A stretch of 16,376 nt of DNA from Cellvibrionaceae bacterium (GCA_025800435.1 JAOXRV010000082.1:1-16376); one strand, 5' to 3'. Counted from the stretch's first letter, positions 7,176-14,170 are shown. The notes: a model not told the origin generated them from the letters alone. A program made the numbers and translations.

Positions 7176-7373
7176 CTATTGCTCCAACATGGATACAATA
7201 ACGGTTTTAATTATAAAGCCCAATACACCAAGGCCCAGCGCAAAGAACAGTATAAAAGTGCCAAACTTACCCGCATTTGACTGTTTGGCCAAATCCCAAA
7301 CAATAAATGCCATAAATGATATTAGTCCCCCGACTCCCAAATACAGGACCCAAGTATCAAAAATTTCGTTCAC
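7176..7373 (-). CDS. DUF2788 family small membrane protein
   Basis: A 65-residue protein with two hydrophobic helices (about residues 8-28 and 37-60) joined by a charged turn, WDLAKQSNAGKFGTF. That turn is the hallmark I recall for DUF2788 in gammaproteobacteria; the function is unknown. The start is GTG at 7371-7373, preceded by a strong AGGAG with six bases spacing. It is the first gene of a minus-strand pair with the hybrid kinase 50 bases downstream, which makes a shared transcript likely. The pairing may be accidental, since the family is widespread without a kinase beside it. Confidence 0.85.
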   Translation of the reverse strand: MNEIFDTWVLYLGVGGLISFMAFIVWDLAKQSNAGKFGTFILFFALGLGVLGFIIKTVIVSMLEQ

Positions 7374-7568
7374 TCGTTTCTCCTAAGGCCATTTGGGCAA
7401 AAAACGACCATTATCTACTTTTCTAATTCTAATAAGCCATATAAACTGGGCGGGTCGCACTAAAAACAGCTAAGTAACGGCGCATCAACGGCTGGGCAGT
7501 TAAAGGGTGCCTCTGGGCTCGCAACTGCGAGCGGTTCAAAGGGTACCCAGTTTTAGCCTGGCCCGACG

Positions 7569-7600
7569 CGATAGCGCCATCCCATTAACGATAGCGCCAT
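7569..7600 (+). repeat. 12-bp direct repeat, 20-bp period
   Basis: CGATAGCGCCAT occurs at 7569-7580 and again at 7589-7600, followed in both copies by sequence containing CATTAA or ATTAAA. Two copies two helical turns apart upstream of a gene could be binding sites for one regulator; they could equally be a replication-slippage duplication. Confidence 0.4.
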
Positions 7601-7613
7601 TAAAATAGTCGTT

Positions 7614-7649
7614 ACAAGGTTGTTCAAGGTTGTTCAAGGTTGTTAAGGG
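7614..7649 (+). repeat. 10-bp tandem repeat, about 3.5 copies
   Basis: The unit TGTTCAAGGT is repeated: ACAAGGT, TGTTCAAGGT, TGTTCAAGGT, TGTTAAGGGT. The period is ten bases, close to one helical turn, so any protein contacts would fall on one face of the DNA. It lies about 75 bases upstream of the lipoprotein start. Confidence 0.6.
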
Positions 7650-7696
7650 TGCGTACATCTGCAGGTGCGTATAAAACGCCCAGCTAAGCGCTTTAT

Positions 7697-7702
7697 TATA
7701 AT
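7697..7702 (+). promoter_or_regulatory. possible -10 element of the lipoprotein gene
   Basis: An exact TATAAT lies 21 bases before the start codon. No TTGACA-like hexamer is seen 16-18 bases upstream, so activation through the upstream repeats or an alternative sigma factor would be needed. The resulting leader would be very short but would still contain the AAGGGGA ribosome-binding site. Confidence 0.35.
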
Positions 7703-7723
7703 TGAAGACAAAGGGGATATTGA

Positions 7724-8119
7724 ATGAAAATTAACGCTAAATTGCTTCGCAACGGCCTGCTGGCCTTTACCGCCGCCTCTGTACTGGTACTGAGTGGCTG
7801 CTCAAAAGAAGAAGCCCAAGCTCCGGCCCAGGCTGAAGAAGCCGCCGCCGAAGTTGGCGCCGAGTCTGGCAACCTGCTGGATCAGGCTGCCCAGGCCACT
7901 CAGGACGCTGCTGCCAACTTGAGCGACAGCGCCCAAGAAGCTGTAGCCGACGCCCAAGAAGCCGCCAGCGAAGCTGCCAGCGCCGTCACTGAAAGCGTAG
8001 GCGATGCTGCTGATGCGGCCGCTAGTAAGGTTGAAGAAGCCGCTGCTGGCTTAGCTGGTGAAGAAGCCGAAGCCAAAGCTAAGGCCGAAGAAGCCCTGAA
8101 AGGCTTGGAAGGCAAGTAA
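7724..8119 (+). CDS. alanine-rich acidic lipoprotein
   Basis: A 131-residue protein with a classical lipoprotein signal: basic n-region, hydrophobic core and lipobox LSGC with Cys26 as the acylated residue. Ser at +2 favours outer-membrane sorting under the usual rule. The mature part (106 residues) is 37 Ala. It is rich in Glu, Gln, Asp and Ser with no aromatic residues, Arg or His. Its repeating AA..A...A pattern predicts one long amphipathic helix similar to LEA-like or apolipoprotein-like helices, or to the helical rod of Lpp. The ATG is preceded by AAGGGGA. No family can be named with confidence. A spacer between membrane and peptidoglycan, or a stress-induced envelope protein, is a guess. 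It has its own terminator at 8287-8318. Confidence 0.85.
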   Translation: MKINAKLLRNGLLAFTAASVLVLSGCSKEEAQAPAQAEEAAAEVGAESGNLLDQAAQATQDAAANLSDSAQEAVADAQEAASEAASAVTESVGDAADAAASKVEEAAAGLAGEEAEAKAKAEEALKGLEGK

Positions 8120-8223
8120 GCGCTCTGCCCGGCCTGCCCTGCTCGCTCGGCGAGTTGGGTCAGACCAAGCAAGACCATAATGTCTAACTATTAGCGGGTA
8201 CCGCCACCTTGCCAACAGCTAAT

Positions 8224-8251
8224 TGCTAAGTGCTAAGTGCTAAGTGCTAAA
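8224..8251 (+). repeat. 7-bp tandem repeat, four copies
   Basis: TGCTAAG is repeated three times exactly, with a fourth copy TGCTAAA. It lies between the lipoprotein stop and the terminator, so it is transcribed but not translated. The likely origin is slipped-strand replication, so the copy number may vary between strains. Confidence 0.75.
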
Positions 8252-8286
8252 AGCATAGCGGCCCAAGCTAGACATAAACTGGGGAC

Positions 8287-8318
8287 ATAAAAAAAGCCGC
8301 ATTTGCGGCTTTTTTTAT
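8287..8318. terminator. bidirectional rho-independent terminator
   Basis: ATAAAAAAAGCCGC (8287-8300) pairs perfectly with GCGGCTTTTTTTAT (8305-8318) around the loop ATTT. The run of seven T on either strand suits termination of both the lipoprotein transcript (plus) and the etfBA transcript (minus). Confidence 0.9.
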
Positions 8319-8337
8319 GGCTTGAAACTACCCTTTT

Positions 8338-9267
8338 TTACAGGGCAGCGTCCAACTCGGGTACCGCCTCAAACAGGTCGGCAACCAAGCCGTAATCGGC
8401 AACCTGGAAAATTGGGGCCTCTTCATCTTTGTTGATGGCCACAATCACCTTGGAGTCCTTCATACCGGCCAAGTGCTGGATAGCACCAGAAATACCCACA
8501 GCAATGTATAGCTCAGGGGCAACGATCTTACCGGTTTGACCAACCTGCATATCGTTGGGCACAAAGCCGGCATCAACCGCAGCGCGCGAGGCGCCTACCG
8601 CAGCACCGAGCTTATCGGCTACTTTGTACAGCATTTCGAAATTGTCACCGTTCTGCATGCCGCGACCGCCAGAGATCACTACGCTAGCAGCAGTCAGGTC
8701 AGGGCGATCGCTCTTGGCAATTTCCTCGCCAACAAAAGCAGAGGTGCCAGCGTCTTGGGTATTATCCACAGACTCAACCGCGGCACTGCCACCTTCGGCG
8801 GCAACGGCGTCAAAAGCGGTGCCTCGAACGGTGATCACCTTGATGGCGTCGCTGCTCTGGACGGTGGCAATGACGTTGCCGGCGTATATGGGGCGCTTAA
8901 AGGTATCAGGGCTTTCAACCGAAATAATATCGGAGATAGCTTGTACGTCCAGCAGCGCAGCGGCGCGCGGCAAAATGTTCTTACCGTTACTGGTAGCAGA
9001 GGCCAGGATATGAGTGTAATCCTTGCCCAGCTCGGCGACCAGGGCGGCTACGTTCTCCGCCAGCTGATTGGCATAAGCGGCGTTGTCGGCAACAAGCACT
9101 TTGGCTACGCTGTCGGCTTTGGCCGCCGCTTCAGCGACAGTGCCGCAGTCGGCACCGGCTACCAGTAGGTGAATATCACCACCGATGGCTTTGGCCGCCG
9201 CGATGGTGTTTAAAGTCGCCGCATTGAGACTGGCGTTATCGTGTTCTGCAATTACTAAAATACTCAT
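8338..9267 (-). CDS. etfA: electron transfer flavoprotein subunit alpha
   Basis: A 309-residue alpha subunit of the soluble ETF heterodimer, which carries electrons from acyl-CoA and other dehydrogenases to ETF-QO. The N-terminal half (1-185) is the nucleotide-fold domain. The C-terminal FAD domain shows SGGRG (199-203), GASRAAVDAG (225-234) and the long signature starting QVGQTGKIVAPELYIAVGIS (241-260) and continuing through AGM at 269. The length is normal for the bacterial family. The start ATG lies one base after the etfB stop (TAAGATG), with AAGGTG as the ribosome-binding site inside the end of etfB, so translation is probably coupled. Confidence 0.97.
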   Translation of the reverse strand: MSILVIAEHDNASLNAATLNTIAAAKAIGGDIHLLVAGADCGTVAEAAAKADSVAKVLVADNAAYANQLAENVAALVAELGKDYTHILASATSNGKNILPRAAALLDVQAISDIISVESPDTFKRPIYAGNVIATVQSSDAIKVITVRGTAFDAVAAEGGSAAVESVDNTQDAGTSAFVGEEIAKSDRPDLTAASVVISGGRGMQNGDNFEMLYKVADKLGAAVGASRAAVDAGFVPNDMQVGQTGKIVAPELYIAVGISGAIQHLAGMKDSKVIVAINKDEEAPIFQVADYGLVADLFEAVPELDAAL

Positions 9268-9268
9268 C

Positions 9269-10018
9269 TTAGATCACCTTCGCCTCGTTTTTCAGTTTGT
9301 CGACCAGCTCAGCCACATCGGCAACCTTGATACCGGCACTGCGCTCGGCAGGTGGCTCGACCTTCAGGGTTTGCACGCGTGGGGCAATGTCTACACCCAG
9401 CTCGTCTGGAGTGGTGGTATCCAGAGGCTTCTTCTTGGCCTTCATAATATTGGGCAGAGAAGCGTAACGCGGCTCGTTCAAACGCAGATCGGTGGTTACG
9501 ATAGCAGGCAGGTTTAGCTTAACCGTCTGCAGGCCGCCGTCGATCTCACGGGTAACGTTAACGCTGCCGTCTTCAACCGCAACTTCAGAGGCAAAAGTAC
9601 CTTGTGGCAAACCGCTGAGGGCGCCCAGCATTTGACCAGTTTGGTTGTTGTCACCGTCGATGGACTGCTTACCCATGATAACCAAATCGGGAGATTCTTT
9701 AGCGATGATGGCATTTAAGCACTTGGCCACGGCCAAAGGCTGCAGCTCAGCATCGGCTTCGACCAGGATGCCGCGATCGGCACCGAGGGCCATCGCGGTA
9801 CGAATTTGCTCTTGGGACTGCTTAGAGCCCAGAGATACAGCCACAACCTCGGTGGCGACACCCTTCTCTTTTAGGCGAACTGCTTCTTCTACAGCAATTT
9901 CGCAAAAGGGGTTAATAGACATTTTCGCATTGGCGATATCGACATCGGTACCGTCTGACTTTGGACGGACCTTGACGTTGTAATCTACAACGCGTTTAAC
10001 AGCAACAAGAATCTTCAT
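9269..10018 (-). CDS. etfB: electron transfer flavoprotein subunit beta
   Basis: A 249-residue beta subunit that binds AMP structurally and carries the loop that docks on partner dehydrogenases. The N terminus MKILVAVKRVVDYNVKVRPK, the AMP-binding segment GKQSIDGDNNQTGQMLG (116-132) and the family signature region from VTREIDGG to MKAKKK (155-197) are all present. The recognition loop (about 191-203, ending PLDTTT) follows. It is the first gene of the etfBA unit, transcribed away from the ETF-QO gene. The ATG is preceded by GGGAAA, a modest ribosome-binding site. Confidence 0.97.
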   Translation of the reverse strand: MKILVAVKRVVDYNVKVRPKSDGTDVDIANAKMSINPFCEIAVEEAVRLKEKGVATEVVAVSLGSKQSQEQIRTAMALGADRGILVEADAELQPLAVAKCLNAIIAKESPDLVIMGKQSIDGDNNQTGQMLGALSGLPQGTFASEVAVEDGSVNVTREIDGGLQTVKLNLPAIVTTDLRLNEPRYASLPNIMKAKKKPLDTTTPDELGVDIAPRVQTLKVEPPAERSAGIKVADVAELVDKLKNEAKVI

Positions 10019-10404
10019 CGGTTTCCCATTCGCTTTTGTTGAAGCTCAAACGCGGTCACACCCACGAGGCTTAAGCCCCTTTTGTTTTAGAGTGGTACCA
10101 CATTCCCGCAGCAATTGGGTGTAAAGGCCAGCATTTCGTCTGAGCTAGACCCAAGAGCGGCCAGTATGTTGAAGCAGGGCGCCCCTAAAATCAATACCTC
10201 ATATGACCAGCACCAATGGCCAGAGTGTTCAAATAAGGGCATTTTTGACCCTAAAAGCTGTAGCAAGCCCCCTACTTGCTCGCTTGAAGCGGGGCAGCGC
10301 TGAATAGGCTAGCCCCTTGTTTTTACGGCTAAAAATTACCCAGCATGAAAGATTAAGTCATACCTTTGCACACTTTTACCATAGGAAACCCACTGGGCCA
10401 GCGT

Positions 10405-10410
10405 TATAAT
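10405..10410 (+). promoter_or_regulatory. possible -10 element for the ETF-QO gene
   Basis: An exact TATAAT. The nearest good -35 (TTGCAC at 10366-10371) is 33 bases away, so the promoter would be weak or activator-dependent. The start site would fall at about 10417, inside the palindrome at 10415-10426. Confidence 0.35.
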
Positions 10411-10414
10411 CCCG

Positions 10415-10458
10415 CCAAATATTTGGGCAAATAAATATTGCCTGTGTTTATTTCGCCC
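10415..10458. promoter_or_regulatory. overlapping palindromes, possible operator
   Basis: CCAAATATTTGG (10415-10426) is a perfect 12-bp palindrome. It is overlapped by GGGCAAATAAA (10425-10435), which pairs with TTTATTTCGCCC (10447-10458) apart from one extra base. Placed directly after the TATAAT, a repressor here would block initiation. Fatty-acid-responsive TetR-type regulators such as PsrA control etf genes in some relatives, but the PsrA half-site CAAAC/GTTTG is not matched. Confidence 0.35.
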
Positions 10459-10545
10459 ATAGTGGCCTGGCGGCGCTATTAAATTGGCAAATAACCGATA
10501 TTAGACAAATAAATGGCTTCCCTGCTCTATTTAGGAAGCTGCTGA

Positions 10546-10559
10546 GGTTAAGCTTAACC
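10546..10559. promoter_or_regulatory. perfect 14-bp palindrome in the ETF-QO leader
   Basis: GGTTAAGCTTAACC is fully self-complementary and lies 91 to 78 bases before the start codon of the ETF-QO gene. It could be an operator. A palindrome without a loop is a poor RNA hairpin, which favours a DNA-binding role if it has any. Confidence 0.35.
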
Positions 10560-10624
10560 CCAAACAACAAAGCAAAGGTTGGGCAATCACCAGCCAAGCG
10601 CCCGTGTTAAAGCTACTTAAGCCT

Positions 10625-10629
10625 AGGAG
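10625..10629 (+). promoter_or_regulatory. ribosome-binding site that decides the ETF-QO start
   Basis: AGGAG stands seven bases before GTG at 10637. The longer in-frame GTG at 10604 has no such site and would place this AGGAG inside the gene. The protein from 10637 begins MEREYMEYDVV, the same N terminus I recall for pseudomonad ETF-QO. Confidence 0.8.
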
Positions 10630-10636
10630 TGAGTCC

Positions 10637-12277
10637 GTGGAAAGAGAATATATGGAATACGACGTGGTCATCGTCGGTGCTGGCCCCGCCGGCCTATCTG
10701 CCGCGTGTCGCGTAAAACAACTAAACGAAGAGCTGTCAGTATGCGTCGTTGAGAAAGGTTCCGAGGTTGGCGCCCATATCCTCTCCGGCGCCGTGTTTGA
10801 GCCCACTGCCCTCGATGAATTATTCCCCGATTGGAAAGAACGCGGTGCCCCCCTCAACACCGAGGTAAAAGGCGACGATATCTACGTGCTGGGCGATGCA
10901 CAAAGCGGCACCAAGGTGCCCAATTTGTTCAGCCCTAAAACCATGCACAACCACGGCAACTATATTATCAGCCTGGGTAATTTGTGCCGCTGGCTGGGTG
11001 AGCAAGCCGAAGCGCTGGGGGTTGAGATCTTCCCCGGCTTCGCCGCTGCCGAAGTGGTCTACAACGAAGACGGCAGCGTCAAAGGTATCGCCACCGGCGA
11101 TATGGGCATTGGCCTCAATGGCGAACAAAAAGACAGCTATATGCCCGGCATGGAGCTGCACGGCAAGTACACCCTGTTTACCGAAGGCTGTCGCGGCCAG
11201 CTGGGCAAGCAGCTGATTGCCAAGTTTGAACTGGATAAAGACGCCGAACCCCAGCACTACGGTATCGGCATTAAAGAACTGTGGAAGGTGCCCGCAGAGC
11301 AGCACCAGGAAGGCCTGGTCGTACACACCGCCGGCTGGCCGCTGAAGGAATCCGGCTCTGCCGGTGGTACCTTCCTGTACCACATTGAAGACAACCAAGT
11401 AGTGGTTGGCCTGATCGTCGACCTGTCATACCGCAACCCACACGTCAGCCCCTTTGACGAATTCCAGCGGTATAAACACCACCCAGTCGCCAAGCAGTAC
11501 CTCGACGGCGGCGAACGCCTGGCCTACGGCGCCCGCGCCATTACCAAGGGTGGCCTGCAGTCTCAGCCCCAGATGCACTTCCCCGGCGGCCTGCTGTTAG
11601 GCGATAACGCCGGCACCTTAAACTTTGCCAAGATCAAAGGCAGCCACACCGCTATGAAATCTGGCATGTTGGGCGCTGAGGTACTGGTAAAAGCCATCGC
11701 CGACGGCCGTGCCAATGACGACCTAGTTGAGTACGCCCAAGCTTACAAGAACTCCTGGGCCTGGAAAGAGCTGCACGTACAGCGCAACTTCGGCCCCGCC
11801 CAACACAAATGGGGCAATATTATCGGCTCTGCCTACGCCTTTATCGATATCAATATCTTTAACGGTAACCTGCCCTGGACCCTGTCCGATTCCAAACCCG
11901 ATCACGAAGGCATGCAGTTGGCCAGCCAGGCCAAGAAGATCGACTACCCCAAACCCGATGGCAAGCTGAGCTTCGACAAGCCCTCCTCGGTATTTTTATC
12001 CAATACCAACCACGAGGAAGATCAGCTCTGTCACCTGCGCCTAGCGGACGATTCCATTCCCATGGACGTTAACCTGGCCAAGTGGGACGAACCCGCCCAG
12101 CGTTACTGCCCAGCGGGCGTGTACGAGATTGTGGAACAGGAAGACGGCAGTAAAAAGTTCCAGATCAATGGCCAGAACTGTGTGCATTGTAAGACCTGTG
12201 ATATCAAAGACCCGAGCCAGAATATCACCTGGGTATGCCCAGAGGGGGCTGGCGGCCCGAACTACCCAAACATGTAG
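10637..12277 (+). CDS. electron transfer flavoprotein-ubiquinone oxidoreductase
   Basis: A 546-residue inner-membrane-associated FAD and 4Fe-4S enzyme that oxidises reduced ETF and reduces ubiquinone. The dinucleotide fold GAGPAG is at residues 14-19. The quinone and membrane-binding region and the HGKYTLF..GCRG segment follow the family pattern. The C-terminal cluster ligands are Cys491 (CPAGVYE), Cys515, Cys518 and Cys521 (NCVHCKTCDIKDP), and the protein ends GGPNYPNM. The start is GTG 10637, chosen for its AGGAG and for the conserved N terminus; an extension to 10604 would add 11 residues without family support. The length is normal. It sits divergent from etfBA and completes that pathway, serving beta-oxidation and amino-acid or choline-derivative dehydrogenases. 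A strong terminator follows. Confidence 0.96.
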   Translation: MEREYMEYDVVIVGAGPAGLSAACRVKQLNEELSVCVVEKGSEVGAHILSGAVFEPTALDELFPDWKERGAPLNTEVKGDDIYVLGDAQSGTKVPNLFSPKTMHNHGNYIISLGNLCRWLGEQAEALGVEIFPGFAAAEVVYNEDGSVKGIATGDMGIGLNGEQKDSYMPGMELHGKYTLFTEGCRGQLGKQLIAKFELDKDAEPQHYGIGIKELWKVPAEQHQEGLVVHTAGWPLKESGSAGGTFLYHIEDNQVVVGLIVDLSYRNPHVSPFDEFQRYKHHPVAKQYLDGGERLAYGARAITKGGLQSQPQMHFPGGLLLGDNAGTLNFAKIKGSHTAMKSGMLGAEVLVKAIADGRANDDLVEYAQAYKNSWAWKELHVQRNFGPAQHKWGNIIGSAYAFIDINIFNGNLPWTLSDSKPDHEGMQLASQAKKIDYPKPDGKLSFDKPSSVFLSNTNHEEDQLCHLRLADDSIPMDVNLAKWDEPAQRYCPAGVYEIVEQEDGSKKFQINGQNCVHCKTCDIKDPSQNITWVCPEGAGGPNYPNM

Positions 12278-12290
12278 CAGCTTTGCGCAG

Positions 12291-12318
12291 TAAAAAAGGG
12301 GCTTCGGCCCCTTTTTTA
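12291..12318. terminator. bidirectional rho-independent terminator with TTCG loop
   Basis: TAAAAAAGGGGC (12291-12302) pairs perfectly with GCCCCTTTTTTA (12307-12318) around the stable TTCG tetraloop. Runs of six T on each strand suit both the ETF-QO transcript and the converging DUF1285 transcript. Confidence 0.92.
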
Positions 12319-12347
12319 TTGGCCCAAATAGACCGTGCAATTATCGT

Positions 12348-12902
12348 TTAATCGTAAATACTGCCGAGCGAATGGCGCTCGCCACCGCTAAACACCACCA
12401 TATCCCCCTGGCTATCCTGGGCCAGATTAACCAGCTCGTAATAGACCGAGCGCGACAGGGTTGCGTTTAAGCCATCGCGCACGGCTATAGTGGGAACGCT
12501 CTGGCCATCTATCTCTTGCAGACTGAGCGGCCTGCCGGATTCCAGCCTGGCCACCTCACCGAGCTCATTAAAAAACTCCAGCCAGCTTTTGCCCGCTTCA
12601 CTGACACTGCGCATTTGGTTGAGGCAAAATGGCTCGCGCTCTATTTGAATACGCCATTTTTCCACCGGGGTTACCAGGAAGTAGTCGTCGCCTTCGCGCT
12701 TGAGAATAGAGGCAAATAAACGCACCAGCGCCAGTCGCTTTATTTCGTCACCCTCGTGAAACCAGCGACCATCGGCGCTGATACGCATATCCAAATCGCC
12801 GCTCAGTTCTGGATTCCACAAATGCACAGGGGGGCGAGCACTGCCACTGGGCTTTTCGGGCAGGCTGGCGGTGAGCTTTTCAGGGTCGAATAGCGGCGAC
12901 AA
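12348..12902 (-). CDS. DUF1285 family protein
   Basis: A 184-residue soluble protein. The family hallmarks are P.H.WNPELSGDLDMRI (25-41), the segment starting SADGRWFHEGDEIKRLALVR (42-61) and running on to LFASIL at 67, and YFLVTPVEKW (74-83). The function is unknown; family structures are known from proteobacteria, but I cannot name a ligand. The start is TTG at 12900-12902 with AAAGGTG just upstream. An in-frame stop lies seven codons further up and the next Met is at residue 39, inside conserved sequence, so TTG is the only reasonable start. The gene follows the lipoprotein gene with a 64-base gap and is likely co-transcribed. Confidence 0.85.
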   Translation of the reverse strand: MSPLFDPEKLTASLPEKPSGSARPPVHLWNPELSGDLDMRISADGRWFHEGDEIKRLALVRLFASILKREGDDYFLVTPVEKWRIQIEREPFCLNQMRSVSEAGKSWLEFFNELGEVARLESGRPLSLQEIDGQSVPTIAVRDGLNATLSRSVYYELVNLAQDSQGDMVVFSGGERHSLGSIYD

Positions 12903-12966
12903 GGCGGCACCTTTTACGAGTTATTGAAACCCTATCTTGCCGCCCCAAGCGGTCTCTTGCAACCGC

Positions 12967-13581
12967 TCAAAGTGCTTGACCGGGCACACTTGAGATACCC
13001 GTGGCGAACTCTTGGGCAGCCAGGCGCAGCAGCTCATCCGGGTTGACGTTGCTAAAAGCCACCCGACGGCTGACGCTACTGATATAGGCGCTGTCCATCA
13101 GTTGCCCGCTGTAGCTGTCGTATAGTTGTATTTGCAAGCGCAAGCGGTCCCGCCCCCAGGGCACGCCAGTGTTCATATCGCCGTCAATCTCGGCCCAGCT
13201 GCTAAGCTTATCCTGCCGATCGCTAAGCTGGTGAAATACCGTTATCGGCAAATCACGCGCCCGCGCCGCGGCCAGTGCTTCATCCAGGGTAGCCGGGCTA
13301 GTTGAAGCCATACTCATGGGAAAGTGCTCCAGCAGGGCATCGTAAAGACTCTCAGTAATGGTCAATTCAGTGCGAGGGATTAGCTTGTTTTTGGCCATGG
13401 CGATATACAGGGCCGTATCGGGCCCCAGGCGCCACTCTTGGTTGCGGTGCAAGCGCACTTGATTGCGCAACTCCAATAGATCCACGCCCTGCCCCAGCAA
13501 CTGCGCATTGTACTGAGGGGTGCAAGCTGCCAGGGGCAGCACGATTAACATAACTTTGAAAATTCGAATAAAACCAAGCAT
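12967..13581 (-). CDS. lipoprotein, DUF4823-like
   Basis: A 204-residue protein with a lipoprotein signal: basic start MLGFIRIFK, hydrophobic core and lipobox LAAC with Cys20. The mature part shows the order LGPDTALYIAMAKN (52-65), ESLYDALLEHFPM (77-89), LDEALAAARARDLPITVFHQ (98-117) and a strand-rich end with RDRLRLQIQLYDSYSGQLMD (144-163). This is the layout I remember from the DUF4823 lipoproteins of Pseudomonas. Thr at +2 favours outer-membrane location. The function is unknown; the fold resembles small periplasmic proteins with a TolB-N-like or CsgG-like sheet, which is only an impression. AGGT stands seven bases before the ATG. Confidence 0.75.
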   Translation of the reverse strand: MLGFIRIFKVMLIVLPLAACTPQYNAQLLGQGVDLLELRNQVRLHRNQEWRLGPDTALYIAMAKNKLIPRTELTITESLYDALLEHFPMSMASTSPATLDEALAAARARDLPITVFHQLSDRQDKLSSWAEIDGDMNTGVPWGRDRLRLQIQLYDSYSGQLMDSAYISSVSRRVAFSNVNPDELLRLAAQEFATGISSVPGQAL

Positions 13582-14084
13582 TGTTTATACCTAACTGTTA
13601 TAGCTCTGTTTAAGCGGCAATGTTTTGCCACTGGCCCGGTAACTTTGGCGCCTACGGCCTTTAACATACTAATCAAAAAAATATCAGCAAATTTTAGGCC
13701 AGCAAAGCGGGCTGCTACTTGCAGGCCTTTCAGCCCTTCTAGAATCAGGCCTTAACAGTAAGCTACCCATAACTTGTTTTATGAAGTGTCCAAAAAAACC
13801 GCTTATTAACCTTGTTGGCGGTGTGTATTATTGATTAGTACCAAAGTTGGATATGCTATTTGATGCTGTCTAGATAGTTGCCAAATGCCAAAAACATTTA
13901 ATGAGTGTAGAAAAATCACTGGATTTTTTCCCCGTTTGATTAATACTTAGTTGGCCAGAAAGGTAAATGACAGCCGCCAGCCTTCTTCTAGTGGATCTAC
14001 TAGCGATCAAAATAGTAAGAACAGAGCCCTGTTATATTTTTTCTAAGCTATGTTCAACGACGTGTTTACTCCTAATGGTCTTGG

Positions 14085-14118
14085 CCCGACGCTCTCCCCC
14101 AGACGTCGGGTTTTTTTT
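14085..14118 (+). terminator. orphan rho-independent terminator
   Basis: CCCGACG (14085-14091) pairs with CGTCGGG (14104-14110) around 12 loop bases and is followed by eight T. It points in the plus direction, but the gene upstream of it is on the minus strand, so the transcript it ends is unaccounted for. Confidence 0.75.
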
Positions 14119-14122
14119 AATT

Positions 14123-14164
14123 TCCTTTTACCTACTGTCTAGAAATCATCATCCAAGATGATTT
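14123..14164 (+). repeat. direct repeat, copy 1 of 2
   Basis: This copy matches 14246-14287 base for base except at one position (14128 T versus 14251 C), 123 bases apart. The common core runs TACCTACTGTCTAG and on to GATGATTT. It contains the left arm and loop of the inverted repeat at 14137-14170. Confidence 0.9.
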
Positions 14165-14170
14165 CTAGAC
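14137..14170. repeat. perfect 14-bp inverted repeat
   Basis: GTCTAGAAATCATC (14137-14150) pairs exactly with GATGATTTCTAGAC (14157-14170) around ATCCAA. As RNA it forms a strong hairpin, although no T tract follows. In the second repeat copy only the inner eight base pairs remain. Confidence 0.9.

Larger units (their letters stand above)
7374..7723. other. non-coding gap, 350 bases, divergent promoters and short repeats
   Basis: This region lies between the minus-strand DUF2788 gene and the plus-strand lipoprotein gene. It holds two copies of CGATAGCGCCAT 20 bases apart, a run of 10-bp tandem repeats, and a TATAAT near the lipoprotein gene, each listed below. I see no coding frame and no terminator in it. 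Confidence 0.5.
10019..10636. other. divergent regulatory region of etfBA and the ETF-QO gene
   Basis: About 618 bases lie between two divergent starts, unusually long for this pair. No gene is visible; a 62-codon frame at 10115-10303 lacks family resemblance and a good start. Notable elements are a hairpin AGCAAG/CTTGCT at 10262-10280, a TATAAT at 10405-10410, nested inverted repeats at 10415-10458, GCTTCC/GGAAGC at 10516-10539 and a 14-bp perfect palindrome at 10546-10559. The last three would lie in a leader of about 220 nucleotides if the TATAAT is used. Confidence 0.5.

Noticed and set aside
8536..9168. A 210-codon open frame antisense to etfA.
   Set aside because: It is explained by the biased codon use of etfA, which keeps the opposite strand free of stops; the translation has no family resemblance.
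13967..14161. A 64-codon plus-strand frame starting with ATG and preceded by AGAAAGG.
   Set aside because: It runs through the terminator stem and T tract at 14085-14118 and into the repeat, and the sequence resembles no protein family; a chance frame is more likely.
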